Of a DNA stretch of 64,000 nucleotides, positions 26,479 through 35,777 are shown piece after piece. Under the pieces are notes generated by a model. The model was not told where the DNA came from. It did not search any database and was given only the letters and a program-made list of their open reading frames with translations. The position numbers were made by a program, and so were the translations under genes. Each line of letters starts with the position of its first letter. Within the stretch, counting starts at the first letter, position 1. The DNA comes from Acidobacteriota bacterium (GTDB lineage: Bacteria; Acidobacteriota; Polarisedimenticolia; J045): positions 124,001 to 188,000 of the forward strand of contig JAUZRX010000023.1 in assembly GCA_030949985.1 (NCBI GenBank), given 5' to 3'.

Positions 26479-29004
26479 TCAATGGCCGTAACCGAGGGAC
26501 TCCAGCCTGCGAATCGTCTCCTCGTCCAGCGCCCCGCTGCCCGAACCCAGGAGCTTGCGCACTTCGGCCGAACGCTGCAGGTGCTCGTCGAGCAGGGCCA
26601 GAAGCCGGTCGACCTTCCCAGGGTGCCGGGAGGCCAGGTCGTGTCGTTCTCCCGGATCGCGACCGAGATCGTAGAGTTCCACCCGGGCGGCGGAACCCTC
26701 TCCCCGGCGGATCAGCTTTAGGTCGCCAAGCCAGACGGCGGCCAGTGGCCGACCCGCAAGATCGATGGCCTCGGCGAACAAGGGCCGCGGACGCGCCTGG
26801 CCGCCGTTCTCCTCCCACAGCGGACGCAGGGAGCGGGAAGTGCCCAGGGGCGCGTCCACCCCCGCCAGATCGAGAATCGTGGCCGCCAGATCGACCAGGG
26901 AGACGGGGTGATCGACCCGACGGCCGGAGGGCAGCTGCCGGGGGCCCCAGATCAGCAACGGTACGTGCGTCACTTCCTCGTAGAGGGTATCCCCGTGATC
27001 GAACTGCCCCCTCTCGAAGATCTCCTCGCCGTGATCGGAAGTGACCACGATCACCGTCTGCTGGAGCAGGCCCCGGCTCTCGAGGTGATCGACCAGGCGG
27101 CCCACCAGTGAGTCGGCCCATCGCACCTGGCCGTCATAGAGATCGCGGTAGGCCAGCACGTCGCTGGGGGCCGGAGGAAAGAAGGGCGCCCGGAAGCGGT
27201 AGTAGTCGGCGATCGGCACCCGGGCCCGGGGCCAGGCGAAGCCCACGTGGGAGGGGTCGGCCCATTTCAGGCGAAACTCGTCGGGGGCGTGATAGGGCTG
27301 GTGCGGCGTATAGGTGTGCACGAACAGGAACCAGGGCCCCCGTTCCCCGGTCGCTTCCAGTTCAGCCAGGGCCGCCGCGGCCGTGCGCTCGAGATTACCC
27401 CGCAGGTCGGAGCGGTAGAGGTCGAAGCCCCGGTCGAATCCGAAACGCCCCGAGATCCAGCCGTTTTCGGTCACGGCGGCGGTACGGTAGCCGGCCTCCG
27501 CCAGAAGCTGGGGAAAGGTGCGCAGGCCCTCGGGAGCGCTGACCGGAAGCTGCCGGTCCGGATGCAGATAGCCCCGCACCTGCCCCATGTCGGGCAACAC
27601 GCCGTGGGCGCGGGGCGACAGGCCCGAAAAGATCGTCATGTGACTCGGCAGGGTCCAGTTGTTCGCGGCCTCCGCCCGCTGGAAGACCACCGCCTGCCCG
27701 GCAAGGGCGCTCAACCGCGGAGTGGTCTCTCGTTCGGCGCCGTAGAGTTCCATCCGGTCCGCACGCAGCGTGTCGAGGGAGATCAGCAGGATATTCGGCC
27801 GCGGATCGGCCGAACGCCGACGGGCGTCCCCCAGGGCCCGGGGTCGCGAAAAGCCGGAACCCTCCGGGGCCCGACCGCCGAAGAGGCCGGCGGGAAAACC
27901 CGCCGCCGTGACGCGGAAGACGAGCCTGACGGCACCGGGACCCTCCGGCAGGGCGACCTGGTGGGGAACCCAGCGGCCCCGCTCACCCGTCGCCTGGTGC
28001 ACCATGTCGAGCAGGCTTTCCCCGCCTGCCGTCTCGATCCGAAACCGGGCCCGCTCGCCGGCGGGAACCCAGGCGGCCACCTCCACCACCGAGCCGGGCG
28101 CGAAGGACTCCTCGAATCGCGGTCGCGAGTCCAGCGGGCGCCACTCGATGTCACCGCCGCGCTCAACGGCCACCTCGCCCGCCGGCGGCGGATCGAGGGC
28201 TCCCTGAGCCGCCAGCCTGTCGCCGTAGAGCGCGGCGAAAGCCTGCCGGGGCTTGTGAGCGTCACGCCCCAGCCTCTCCCGGGTCGCCACCAGCAGATAC
28301 TGGGCCTCCAGGTGCCGCGGGTTGATCTCCACCGCCTGCTGGAACTGGGCCTCGGCCGCCTCCAACTCACCACGGCCGAGAAAGTAGCGGCCCAAGTGGT
28401 AGTGGGCCACCGCGTAGGGCCGCCCCAGCCGCTCGGCCTCTTCGATGCTGCGCTCGAGATAGGCCCGCGCCGGCTCGAGCCGGCCTGCGAGCATCTCTCC
28501 GAAACCCAGCAGGTTGAGCACCCTGGGATCGTCCCCCGCCAGCGGCCGGAGCAGGGCCACCGATTCCTCGTAGCGGCCCATGCGCGCCAGCAGCTTGGCC
28601 CGTTCGACGAAGAGTTCCGTGAAGCGGGGATGGGCCCGGCAGCCCGCTTCGAGCCATTCGAGAGCCGTTCCCAGGCGGTCGGCCCCGGCCACCGCGCGAG
28701 CCGCCAGCAACACCAGCGCCGGGTCGGTGCCGGTCGCCGCCGCGCTGAAGACCCGCACCACCTCGCGGGGATCGGCCTCGACCTGGGCATAGGCCTGGGC
28801 CAGCAGGTCGTAGGCCTCGGTTCCCTTGCCCTCCCGGGGAGCGAGGCGAGTGATCACCTCGGTCGCCCGTCCCCGGCGCAGGTCCTCCCGCGCCGTGGCC
28901 AGATCCGCCGGCGTGATGGCCTTCGGGCCGCAAGCCACGGCTCCGACCCCCACCAGCAACAGGGCGAGGATTCCCAGTTCCCAGGCTCGACGGCGTCCTC
29001 TCAT
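26479..29004 (-). CDS. TPR lipoprotein fused to a sulfatase-fold hydrolase
   Basis: 841 aa from the ATG at 29004, overlapping the prmA stop. A lipoprotein signal (VGAVAC, Cys about 25) is followed by TPR-like helices (about 35-255), a beta region (about 280-395) and an alkaline-phosphatase-superfamily sulfatase domain (about 400-760): NILLISLDTLRADRMELYG with the metal Asp, TSDHGEEIFERGQFDHG as second metal site. At the nucleophile position the usual C/S-x-P-S-R reads TLPSH, so Thr451 replaces the formylglycine Cys and His replaces Arg. A classical sulfatase is therefore unlikely; a phosphodiesterase or phospho-transferase is possible. It is the last gene of the heat-shock operon. Confidence 0.85.
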   Translation of the reverse strand: MRGRRRAWELGILALLLVGVGAVACGPKAITPADLATAREDLRRGRATEVITRLAPREGKGTEAYDLLAQAYAQVEADPREVVRVFSAAATGTDPALVLLAARAVAGADRLGTALEWLEAGCRAHPRFTELFVERAKLLARMGRYEESVALLRPLAGDDPRVLNLLGFGEMLAGRLEPARAYLERSIEEAERLGRPYAVAHYHLGRYFLGRGELEAAEAQFQQAVEINPRHLEAQYLLVATRERLGRDAHKPRQAFAALYGDRLAAQGALDPPPAGEVAVERGGDIEWRPLDSRPRFEESFAPGSVVEVAAWVPAGERARFRIETAGGESLLDMVHQATGERGRWVPHQVALPEGPGAVRLVFRVTAAGFPAGLFGGRAPEGSGFSRPRALGDARRRSADPRPNILLISLDTLRADRMELYGAERETTPRLSALAGQAVVFQRAEAANNWTLPSHMTIFSGLSPRAHGVLPDMGQVRGYLHPDRQLPVSAPEGLRTFPQLLAEAGYRTAAVTENGWISGRFGFDRGFDLYRSDLRGNLERTAAAALAELEATGERGPWFLFVHTYTPHQPYHAPDEFRLKWADPSHVGFAWPRARVPIADYYRFRAPFFPPAPSDVLAYRDLYDGQVRWADSLVGRLVDHLESRGLLQQTVIVVTSDHGEEIFERGQFDHGDTLYEEVTHVPLLIWGPRQLPSGRRVDHPVSLVDLAATILDLAGVDAPLGTSRSLRPLWEENGGQARPRPLFAEAIDLAGRPLAAVWLGDLKLIRRGEGSAARVELYDLGRDPGERHDLASRHPGKVDRLLALLDEHLQRSAEVRKLLGSGSGALDEETIRRLESLGYGH

Positions 29005-29867
29005 GTTTTTCTCCACATGCGCAGGGCCCCCCACTCGCCGGCCGTCCGGCATTCCGGCCCCTCCAGGCCGACCGCACGCCAGGCCTGCGCCACACGCCGG
29101 CACTCGCTCGCCATGAACCCGGAAAGGACCACGCTGGCCCCCGGCGCCAGTCGTCCGCCCAGGCCCCGCGCCGCCCGCTCACAGGCGCTGCGGTGAATGT
29201 TGGCCACCACCAGGTCGAAGGGGCCTTCGCCATCGGCCCGGCCCCATGAACCGGCCACCACGCGCACGCGCTCCGCGACACCGTTGAGAGCCACGTTCTC
29301 TTCGGCCACTTCCAGCACGGAGGGATCGTTGTCCAGGGCCAGCACCTCGGCGCCGCGGAGGGCCGCGGCGATCGCCAGCACCGCCGAACCGGTACCCAGA
29401 TCGAGCACCCGGCAGCCGTCGAGATCCAGCGCACCGATGCATTCCAGGCAAAGCCGGGTCGTCTCGTGCTCGCCGGTCCCGAAGGCCCGCCCCCGGGGAA
29501 TCCGCAGCTGGAGCAGGGAGCCGTCGGGCCCGGCCACCGGCTCGCAGCCGTCCACCAGCAGGAACGGTCCCACCACCAGGGGCTCGCGAGGCTCGAGACT
29601 CTGTTCGAGCCAGCCCTCGTCCTGCCGGGCCTGGGGCTCGGCGCCGGTCTCCGCTCCCTCCAGCCCCTGCCACCGGGCCAGGCAGGCCTCGGCGGCGGGG
29701 AGGGTGGCGAACCAGGCTTCCACCTCGATCCGGCCGGGCCCCGCCGGACGCACCTCAACCCCCAGCGAGCCGTGAATCCCCGCCAGAGCGACCGCCTGAT
29801 CCTCGCCCGGCGCGCCCAGGCGCACGTCGACCCGGTACCACGTCCCGGGAAGCCGGGTTCTATCCAC
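29001..29867 (-). CDS. prmA: Ribosomal protein L11 methyltransferase
   Basis: 288 aa from a GTG at 29867, overlapping the dnaJ end by 8 bp. SAM-dependent trimethylation of L11. N-terminal substrate-binding domain about 1-90 (the typical GTWYRVDV beginning). The methyltransferase domain shows [30 protein letters not shown] (motif I), LALDNDP and VVANIH. A prmA gene after dnaJ is common in several phyla. It is coupled by overlap to the sulfatase-fold gene. Confidence 0.93.
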   Translation of the reverse strand: MDRTRLPGTWYRVDVRLGAPGEDQAVALAGIHGSLGVEVRPAGPGRIEVEAWFATLPAAEACLARWQGLEGAETGAEPQARQDEGWLEQSLEPREPLVVGPFLLVDGCEPVAGPDGSLLQLRIPRGRAFGTGEHETTRLCLECIGALDLDGCRVLDLGTGSAVLAIAAALRGAEVLALDNDPSVLEVAEENVALNGVAERVRVVAGSWGRADGEGPFDLVVANIHRSACERAARGLGGRLAPGASVVLSGFMASECRRVAQAWRAVGLEGPECRTAGEWGALRMWRKT

Positions 29868-31029
29868 CGATGAATTCCTTGAGCCGGTCGAAGAAGGAAC
29901 GTCCCCCGTCGCTTTCCCGCTTGAGGTGCCCCTCGGCTCCCCCGCCATCGGTCTGAATCGAACGGAGCTGTTCCCAGAGCTTGCGTTCTTCGGCGCCCAG
30001 GCGGCGGGGAGGCAGGGCCTCGAGATGCACGATGTGATCACCGCGTCCCTTGCGATCGAGGAGCGGCGCCCCTTCTCCTCTCAGGCGCACGGTCGCGCCC
30101 GGCACGGTACCCGGGGGAAGCTCCACGCTGCGTTCGCCGTGAACCGTCTCCACGACGAACTCGCCTCCCAGGACCAGGTCGGGAAAACCGACCACCAGCG
30201 CCGAGTGGATATCCGCCCCCCGACGTACGAAACGGGGATGGGGACGCACCGAGATGTCCACGTAGAGATCGCCGGCACCGGCGCCGCTGCTGCCGCCGTC
30301 TCCCTCGCCGGCGACACGAAGCCGTACACCGTCGTCCACGCCGGGAGGGACCCGCACCTTCACCGTGCGTTCCGCACGCACCCGGCCCTGCCCCCGACAC
30401 TCCCGACACGGGTTTCGAATCACCTGCCCGGCCCCCTGGCAGGTCGGGCAGGTCCGCGCGATCTGGACGAAGCCATGGCGATAGGCCACCTGTCCCCGCC
30501 CGCCGCAGGACTCGCAGTTCGCCACGCCGCCGTCTTCCGCGCCGCTGCCCCGGCAGGCGGGGCAGTTTTCGTGGCGCGGGATGCGCAGCTTGACCTCGGT
30601 GCCGCCGATCGCCTCCTCGAAGTCGATCTCGAGTTGGTAGCGCAGGTCGGCCCCTCGTCTCGGCCCCCGGCGGGAGGAACGACCGCCCCCGGCGAACCCG
30701 CCTCCAAACATCGAGGCGAAGAGATCCTCGATGCCGCCGAAACCGCCGCCGCCGAAGAGGTCTTCGAAATCGCGGAAGATGGAGGGATCCACCGACGGGC
30801 CGCCGCTGCCGAAGGCCGCGGAGCCAAAGCGGTCGTACCGCGCCCGTTTCTCCGGGTCGCCGAGCACCGAGTAGGCCTCGGCTGCCTGCTTGAAGCGCTC
30901 TTCCGCGTCGGCCCGATCTGGATTCCGGTCAGGATGGTACTTCAAGGCCAGCTTGCGGTAGGCCTTTTTGATCTCGTCCTGGCTGGCGTCCCGTTCGACG
31001 CCCAGAATCTGGTAGTAGTCCTGGCTCAA
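29860..31029 (-). CDS. dnaJ: Chaperone protein DnaJ (Hsp40)
   Basis: 389 aa. The J-domain (1-70) has the HPD tripeptide in [11 protein letters not shown] Gly/Phe-rich region follows (about 75-120), then four CxxCxGxG zinc repeats ([32 protein letters not shown]; about 150-220) and the C-terminal substrate domains. It stimulates DnaK ATPase and delivers substrates. It is 78 bp after dnaK, with a stem-loop at that junction, and overlaps prmA. Confidence 0.97.
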   Translation of the reverse strand: MSQDYYQILGVERDASQDEIKKAYRKLALKYHPDRNPDRADAEERFKQAAEAYSVLGDPEKRARYDRFGSAAFGSGGPSVDPSIFRDFEDLFGGGGFGGIEDLFASMFGGGFAGGGRSSRRGPRRGADLRYQLEIDFEEAIGGTEVKLRIPRHENCPACRGSGAEDGGVANCESCGGRGQVAYRHGFVQIARTCPTCQGAGQVIRNPCRECRGQGRVRAERTVKVRVPPGVDDGVRLRVAGEGDGGSSGAGAGDLYVDISVRPHPRFVRRGADIHSALVVGFPDLVLGGEFVVETVHGERSVELPPGTVPGATVRLRGEGAPLLDRKGRGDHIVHLEALPPRRLGAEERKLWEQLRSIQTDGGGAEGHLKRESDGGRSFFDRLKEFIGG

Positions 31030-31070
31030 GGTATCCGTCCGCCCACTGTTGGAGCCCGATTGGCCTCAAA

Positions 31071-31113
31071 GGCTAACCGGCGGCGGCGGAAACATCCACC
31101 TGCCGGGTTAGCC
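31071..31113 (-). repeat. Stem-loop spanning the dnaK stop codon
   Basis: GGCTAACC (31071-31078) and GGTTAGCC (31106-31113) are perfect inverted repeats that enclose the dnaK-dnaJ junction; the dnaK stop lies inside the right arm. No U-tract follows. It may tune the dnaK/dnaJ ratio by mRNA processing, partial termination or protection of the dnaK 3' end (inference). Confidence 0.5.
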
Positions 31114-32922
31114 GGGCTCGAAGAGCGCCGCGTCGGCCAGCGCCCGGGAGACCTCGGTCAGGCGTTCGAGGGCCTTGCGAATCTCCCCCGCATCCTCGGT
31201 GGCCAGGGTCGCCTTGGCCTCGTCGATGGCCTGCCGCACTTTCTCCTGTTCGGCCGCGGGCAGGCTGCCGCCGAACTCCTTGTAGCTCTTCTGGCAGGTC
31301 TCCACCAGCCCGGTCAGCTTTTGCCGGGCCCGGGCCGCCGCGATACGCTGCCGATCTTCTTCGGCATAGGCCTCGGCCTCCTCGATGGCCCGCTCGATCT
31401 CCTCCGGAGACAGACCGGAGGCCGGCGTCACCACCACCTGTTGCTCGAGACCCGTCGACAGGTCCGTCGCGGAAACCGAGGCGATGCCGTTGGAGTCGAT
31501 ATCGAAGGCCACCTCGATCTGCGGAGTTCCCCGGGGGGCCGGCGGAATGCCCACCAGTTCGAAGCGCGCCAGGCTCTTGTTGGCACTGGCCAGTTCCCGC
31601 TCACCCTGGAGCACGTGGACTTCGACCTTGCTCTGGTTGTCCGCGGTGGTCGTGAAGACCCGGGTGCGGCGACACGGGACGGTGGCGCCGCGCTCGATCA
31701 TTTTGACGAATCCGCCGCCGCGGATCTCGACACCGAGGGACAGGGGTGTCACGTCCAGCAGGACGATCTCTTTGACGTCGCCGCAGAGGATGCCGGCCTG
31801 GATGGCGGCTCCCTTGGCCACCACCTCGTCCGGGTTGACTTCCCGATTCGGCTCCCGGCCGAAGATCTCCTGGACGTGGGCATGCACCAGCGGCATCCGG
31901 GTCTGGCCGCCGACCAGCAGCACATCGGAAACGGCGCTCGGCTCGAGGCCCGCCATCTCGAGCGCCTCCTCGCACGGCCCCCGGGTCCGCTCCACCAGGT
32001 CCCCGACCAGTTCCTCGAGCTTTTCCCGGCTCAGCGTGCGGTTCAGGTGCAGGGGCCCCTTTTCGGAGGTGGCCAGGAAGGGGAGCTGTATGTCCGTCGC
32101 CACTTCGCGCGACAGCTCGCACTTGGCCTTCTCCGCCGCTTCCTTCAAGCGCTGGAGGGCCAGCCGGTCCTCCCGCACATCGACTCCGCTTTCGGCCTGG
32201 AACTCGGCGGCCAGCCACTCGATGATCCGACGATCGAAATCCTCGCCGCCGAGGAAGGTGTCTCCCGCCGTGGCCAGGACCTCGAACACGCCCTCGCTGA
32301 GCCGGAGAATGGATACGTCGAAAGTGCCGCCGCCGAGATCGTAGACCGCGACCACTCTTTCACTGTCGTCATCACCCAGCACCCCATAGGCGAGGCTCGC
32401 CGCGGTAGGTTCGTTGAGGATCCGCAGCACGTTCAGTCCCGCGATGCGACCCGCGTCGCGGGTGGCCTGGCGCTGGGCGTCATCGAAGTAGGCGGGCACG
32501 GTGATCACCGCGTCGGTCACTTTCTCCTCGAGATACTCCTCGGCGATTTCCTTGAGGGCGCCGAGAATGGCACCGGAGATCTCCTGCGGGGAAAGGACCC
32601 GTTCACCGATCTGCACCTGGGCGTCGCCGTTGGGCGCCGCTACGATCTTGTAGGGCGAGTGGCGGGAAGCGGCGTCCACGTTGGGATCGTTGCGTTTACG
32701 CCCGATCAGTCGCTTGATGGCATAGAACGTCCCTTCCGGGTTGGTCGCCGCCTGACGTTTGGCCAGGGCTCCGACCAGGCGCTCCTCCCGCCGGGTGAAG
32801 GCCACCATGGAAGGCATGGTGTGTGATCCTTCTCGCGCCGGGATCACCACCGGCTGATCATCCTCCATGACCGCGACAACGGAGTTGGTGGTACCCAGGT
32901 CGATGCCGACGATACGCGTCAT
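31108..32922 (-). CDS. dnaK: Chaperone protein DnaK (Hsp70)
   Basis: 604 aa. The ATPase domain (about 1-365) carries GIDLGTTNSVVAVME, the phosphate-2 loop VYDLGGGTFDVSIL and the adenosine motif LLVGGQTRMPLV. The linker VLLDVTPLSLGVE is followed by the substrate-binding beta domain (ASANKSLARFELVGIPPAPRG) and a helical lid. The C-terminus ends after the lid without the usual acidic disordered tail, so the protein is slightly short. Order hrcA-grpE-dnaK-dnaJ gives a full Hsp70 cycle. Whether this is the only DnaK in the genome cannot be told. Confidence 0.96.
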   Translation of the reverse strand: MTRIVGIDLGTTNSVVAVMEDDQPVVIPAREGSHTMPSMVAFTRREERLVGALAKRQAATNPEGTFYAIKRLIGRKRNDPNVDAASRHSPYKIVAAPNGDAQVQIGERVLSPQEISGAILGALKEIAEEYLEEKVTDAVITVPAYFDDAQRQATRDAGRIAGLNVLRILNEPTAASLAYGVLGDDDSERVVAVYDLGGGTFDVSILRLSEGVFEVLATAGDTFLGGEDFDRRIIEWLAAEFQAESGVDVREDRLALQRLKEAAEKAKCELSREVATDIQLPFLATSEKGPLHLNRTLSREKLEELVGDLVERTRGPCEEALEMAGLEPSAVSDVLLVGGQTRMPLVHAHVQEIFGREPNREVNPDEVVAKGAAIQAGILCGDVKEIVLLDVTPLSLGVEIRGGGFVKMIERGATVPCRRTRVFTTTADNQSKVEVHVLQGERELASANKSLARFELVGIPPAPRGTPQIEVAFDIDSNGIASVSATDLSTGLEQQVVVTPASGLSPEEIERAIEEAEAYAEEDRQRIAAARARQKLTGLVETCQKSYKEFGGSLPAAEQEKVRQAIDEAKATLATEDAGEIRKALERLTEVSRALADAALFEPG

Positions 32923-32938
32923 GATTTCCGTTCCTTCC

Positions 32939-33400
32939 TCAAGATCCGTTCCGCCGGCCGGTGGGTGGACCGGAGACCCTCACCAGTGCCGGACGCACCA
33001 GCTCCCCGGCCAGGATGTACCCCACTCGCAAGGTTTCGAGGACGACTCCGGGCGCCACGCGATCGCTGGCGGTCACCACCGCAGCCTCGTGGATCGCGGG
33101 GTCGAATTCCATGCCCTCTCCATCGATGCGCTCGAGTTCGTGGCGGCGAAAGACGTCCCACAGGTGACGCAAGGCGAGCCTCACCCCTTCTTCGAGGGTC
33201 GCGGCATCCGGCTTCTGCCGCACGCAGCGCTCGAGATCATCGAGGGGATTGAGCAATTCCCTGAGTACCTGACGCATGCCGTCACGCCGGCCCTCGTCCA
33301 GCAGCACCCCGCGGGAGGGGACGCGCTCGGCGGGTGGTTCGGTTTCGTCGAGGCCGACGATCTCCAGGATCTCGATATCCGGTTCCTTGTCCCGACTCAA
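32939..33400 (-). CDS. grpE: Short GrpE nucleotide exchange factor
   Basis: 153 aa from a TTG at 33400 that overlaps the hrcA stop and has GGAGGAG upstream. GrpE exchanges ADP for ATP on DnaK. The C-terminal beta-wing signature is recognisable: GEGMEFDPAIHEAAVV then LRVGYILAGELVRPALVRVS. Typical GrpE proteins are 180-220 aa; here the long N-terminal coiled-coil is cut to about 50 residues and the family DFENYRKR stretch is missing. Only a helical LNPLDDLERCV segment remains before the wing. Dimerisation or thermosensing may therefore differ. Confidence 0.85.
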   Translation of the reverse strand: MSRDKEPDIEILEIVGLDETEPPAERVPSRGVLLDEGRRDGMRQVLRELLNPLDDLERCVRQKPDAATLEEGVRLALRHLWDVFRRHELERIDGEGMEFDPAIHEAAVVTASDRVAPGVVLETLRVGYILAGELVRPALVRVSGPPTGRRNGS

Positions 33401-34476
33401 CTCTCGTCTCCTCCCTCGGAACCGCCCAGGGCGCGACTCAGGGTCCGGGCAAAGTGATCGACAAGAGCCACGGCGCGGGCATATTCCATACGCCGCGGGC
33501 CGATGACTCCCACCAGACCCCGCATCGAACCGCCGGCACAGTAACGCCGACCAACGAAAGAGACCTCGGAGAGTTCGGGCTCCATGGACTCTCGGCCGAT
33601 GATCACTTGAACACCGGGGGCTTTCAGGCAACGCTCGATCAGGCGCAGCAGGGTGGTGCGCTCCTCGAGGGCCCGGAGGACGTCACGCAGTCTTTCGACG
33701 TCGGTGAACTCAGGCGCGTCGAGCAGGCGCGAGGCACCTTCCACTATGATTCCGCCGCTTTCTTCGGGGAAGGGTTCCTCGAGCAGGGCGATCACCGAAC
33801 CGGTGACCGAACGGCCCAGGCGCCGGGCCCAGCGCTCATCCTCACGCAGGGCCTCCATCATGCGCTGCCGCATCTCCGGAAAGCTCAGACCCGCGAACTG
33901 TTCCCGGAGGCCGACTGAAAGCCTGTCCAGTTCTTCCTGAGGCAGATCCTCGTCCACCTCCACGACTCGGTGACTGACGATGCCCGAACGGCTGACGAAA
34001 ATCGCGACGATGCGCCGGGGCGCGACCCGAACGAATTCGATGTACTCGAGAATCGCCTGCTCCAGGTCGGGAGCCAGGACCATCCCCACCTGCTGGGAGA
34101 GATCGGCCAGCAGCCGTCCGGCCCGCGCGAGCACCTCCTCGATCTCCTGCGAGGACTCCATGACCGCCTGGATCTTCCGGGCGTCCTGCACGGCCACCTT
34201 GCGTCGACGCCGTTTGAGCACTTCGTCGACGACACGACGATAGCCGAGGTCGGTGGGCACCCGGCCGGCGGAGGTATAGGGCTGGGAGAGCAGGCCGGCT
34301 TCTGAAAGGCCGGCCATCAAGTTGCGGATGCTGGCGGGGGAAAGCTTCTCGGGATGCAGGCGAGCCACCTGGGAAGAGCTGACGGGCTGCCCCGTCCGCA
34401 CGTGCTCGCGCACCACGATCCGCAAAGTCTCCTGGGACCGCGGACACTCCCCCGGGCCCGGGGCGGCAGCTGGCAT
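33397..34476 (-). CDS. hrcA: Heat-inducible transcription repressor HrcA
   Basis: 359 aa from the ATG at 34476 (GGAGGAG 7 nt upstream). N-terminal winged helix (about 10-85) includes SSSQVARLHPEKLSPASIRNLMAGLSEAGLL. The GAF-like and dimerisation domains follow (IGRESMEPELSEVSFVGRRYCAGGSMRGLVGVIGPRRMEYARA near the C-terminus). HrcA binds CIRCE inverted repeats; I find no CIRCE sequence upstream of this operon or elsewhere in the window, so its target here is unclear. First gene of the heat-shock operon. Confidence 0.94.
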   Translation of the reverse strand: MPAAAPGPGECPRSQETLRIVVREHVRTGQPVSSSQVARLHPEKLSPASIRNLMAGLSEAGLLSQPYTSAGRVPTDLGYRRVVDEVLKRRRRKVAVQDARKIQAVMESSQEIEEVLARAGRLLADLSQQVGMVLAPDLEQAILEYIEFVRVAPRRIVAIFVSRSGIVSHRVVEVDEDLPQEELDRLSVGLREQFAGLSFPEMRQRMMEALREDERWARRLGRSVTGSVIALLEEPFPEESGGIIVEGASRLLDAPEFTDVERLRDVLRALEERTTLLRLIERCLKAPGVQVIIGRESMEPELSEVSFVGRRYCAGGSMRGLVGVIGPRRMEYARAVALVDHFARTLSRALGGSEGGDES

Positions 34477-34556
34477 CCGCTCTCTCCTCCCGCGGCGTTG
34501 CGCACGCGAAAACCGGGACGGTGCTCCTGCAATCCGGAGGTTGCGTCCCACAAGGA

Positions 34557-34585
34557 TTTATAGGGACCCGCCGGACCCCCTTCAA
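34557..34585 (-). promoter_or_regulatory. Promoter for the hrcA-grpE-dnaK-dnaJ operon
   Basis: On the minus strand TTGAAG (34585-34580) and TATAAA (34562-34557) are 17 bp apart; the predicted start is near 34550, about 75 nt before hrcA. The preceding C gives CTTGAA, also a match to the sigma-32 -35 element, but the -10 side resembles sigma-70. The 8-residue T-run at about 34650 upstream may belong to a terminator of prfB. Confidence 0.6.
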
Positions 34586-34681
34586 GCCGGGATGCGGAGA
34601 GCCGACATGCGCCCCACCTCGAGGCGCTGGCGCGATCGCCGTAATGCCCTAAAAAAAAGCCACTTAGAAGCGTCCGAAGAC

Positions 34682-35777
34682 TCAGGCGTGGGCATCCCGG
34701 AGCAGCCACGCCTTCATCAGGGGGGTCAGATCACCGTCGAGGACACGATCCACGTCCCCGATCTCCATCTTGGTCCGCATGTCCTTGACCATGCGGTAGG
34801 GCGCGAGAACATAGGAGCGGATCTGGGAGCCGAAACCGATTTCCATCTTCGCCCCGGCTTCTTCCCGCTGCTTTTCTTCCCGCTCGCGGACCTGCAGTTC
34901 ATAGAGCCGCGCCCTGAGCACCTTCATCGCCTTGTCCTTGTTGCGGTGCTGGCTGCGCTCGTCCTGGCAGGCGACGACGAGGCCCGAGGGCAGGTGGGTG
35001 ATGCGCACCGCCGAATCCGTGACGTTGACATGCTGCCCACCGGCGCCCGAGGAGCGGTAGGTGTCGATCCGCAGATCCTTGTCCTCGATCACGATCTCGA
35101 TGTCGTCGTCCACCTCGGGCGCCACGTCCACCGAAGCGAAGGCCGTGTGGCGCCGCCGCTGGGCATCGAAGGGAGAGATCCGCACCAGGCGGTGGACTCC
35201 CCGCTCGGCTTTCAGCCAGCCATAGGCCGCCTCGCCCGAGACGAGCAGCGTGGCGGCCTTGATCCCGGCTTCGTCACCTTCGAGGCGTTCGATCAAATCC
35301 ACCTTGTAGCCGTTGCGTTCGCCCCAGCGCAGGTACATGCGCAGCAGCATTTCGGCCCAGTCCTGGGCATCGACGCCGCCGGCGCCGGGATGGATCGAGA
35401 GGAAGGCGTTTCGATGATCGTCCCGACCGGAAAGCATGGTCGAGACCTCGATATCGGTCAGCAGATCGTCGAGGGCGTCGAGGGTCTGCTCGAGTTCCTC
35501 GTCGACACTCTCACCCTCGCGACCCAGTTCGATCAGGGTTTCGGTGTCGTCCAGCAGGCTGCGGAACTTCTCGCCCCGGGCGATCCGCCCGCTGAGCACG
35601 GAGCGGCGACGATTGAGTTCGGCGGCCTTCGCCGGGTTGGAGTAGAGGTCTCCCGCCGACAGGGCACCATCGACCTCCGCCGCCTCGGCTTCCAGGCGCG
35701 AGGTGTCAAAGAAACCCCCTGAGGGGTTCGATCCGATTTTGCAGGGACTGCCAACGATCGACAAGCTCGTCACGCAT
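34682..35777 (-). CDS. prfB: Peptide chain release factor RF2 (programmed +1 frameshift)
   Basis: 364 aa, encoded as 35777-35709 joined to 35707-34682 after skipping one base. The first 23 codons end at an in-frame UGA (35708-35706); after a +1 shift the frame continues to the GGQ-containing body. RF2 features: RISPFDAQRRRHTAFAS (the SPF tripeptide reading UGA/UAA) and GAGGQHVNVTDSAVRI (the GGQ catalytic motif). The shift is autoregulatory: low RF2 lets ribosomes pause at UGA and slip. The start overlaps the lnt stop. Confidence 0.95.
35705..35720 (-). promoter_or_regulatory. prfB programmed +1 frameshift site
   Basis: On the mRNA the order is AGGGGG, three bases, CUU, UGA, C: an internal Shine-Dalgarno at the canonical spacing, the slippery CUU codon, the in-frame UGA stop and the favoured following C. 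This matches the well-known RF2 recoding signal. Confidence 0.95.

Noticed and set aside
34640-34660. T-run of eight on the minus strand as prfB terminator
   Set aside because: There is no solid stem immediately before it; kept only as a possibility and not annotated.
34477-34681. CIRCE operator upstream of hrcA
   Set aside because: No TTAGCACTC-N9-GAGTGCTAA or close variant is found; only a sigma-70-like promoter.
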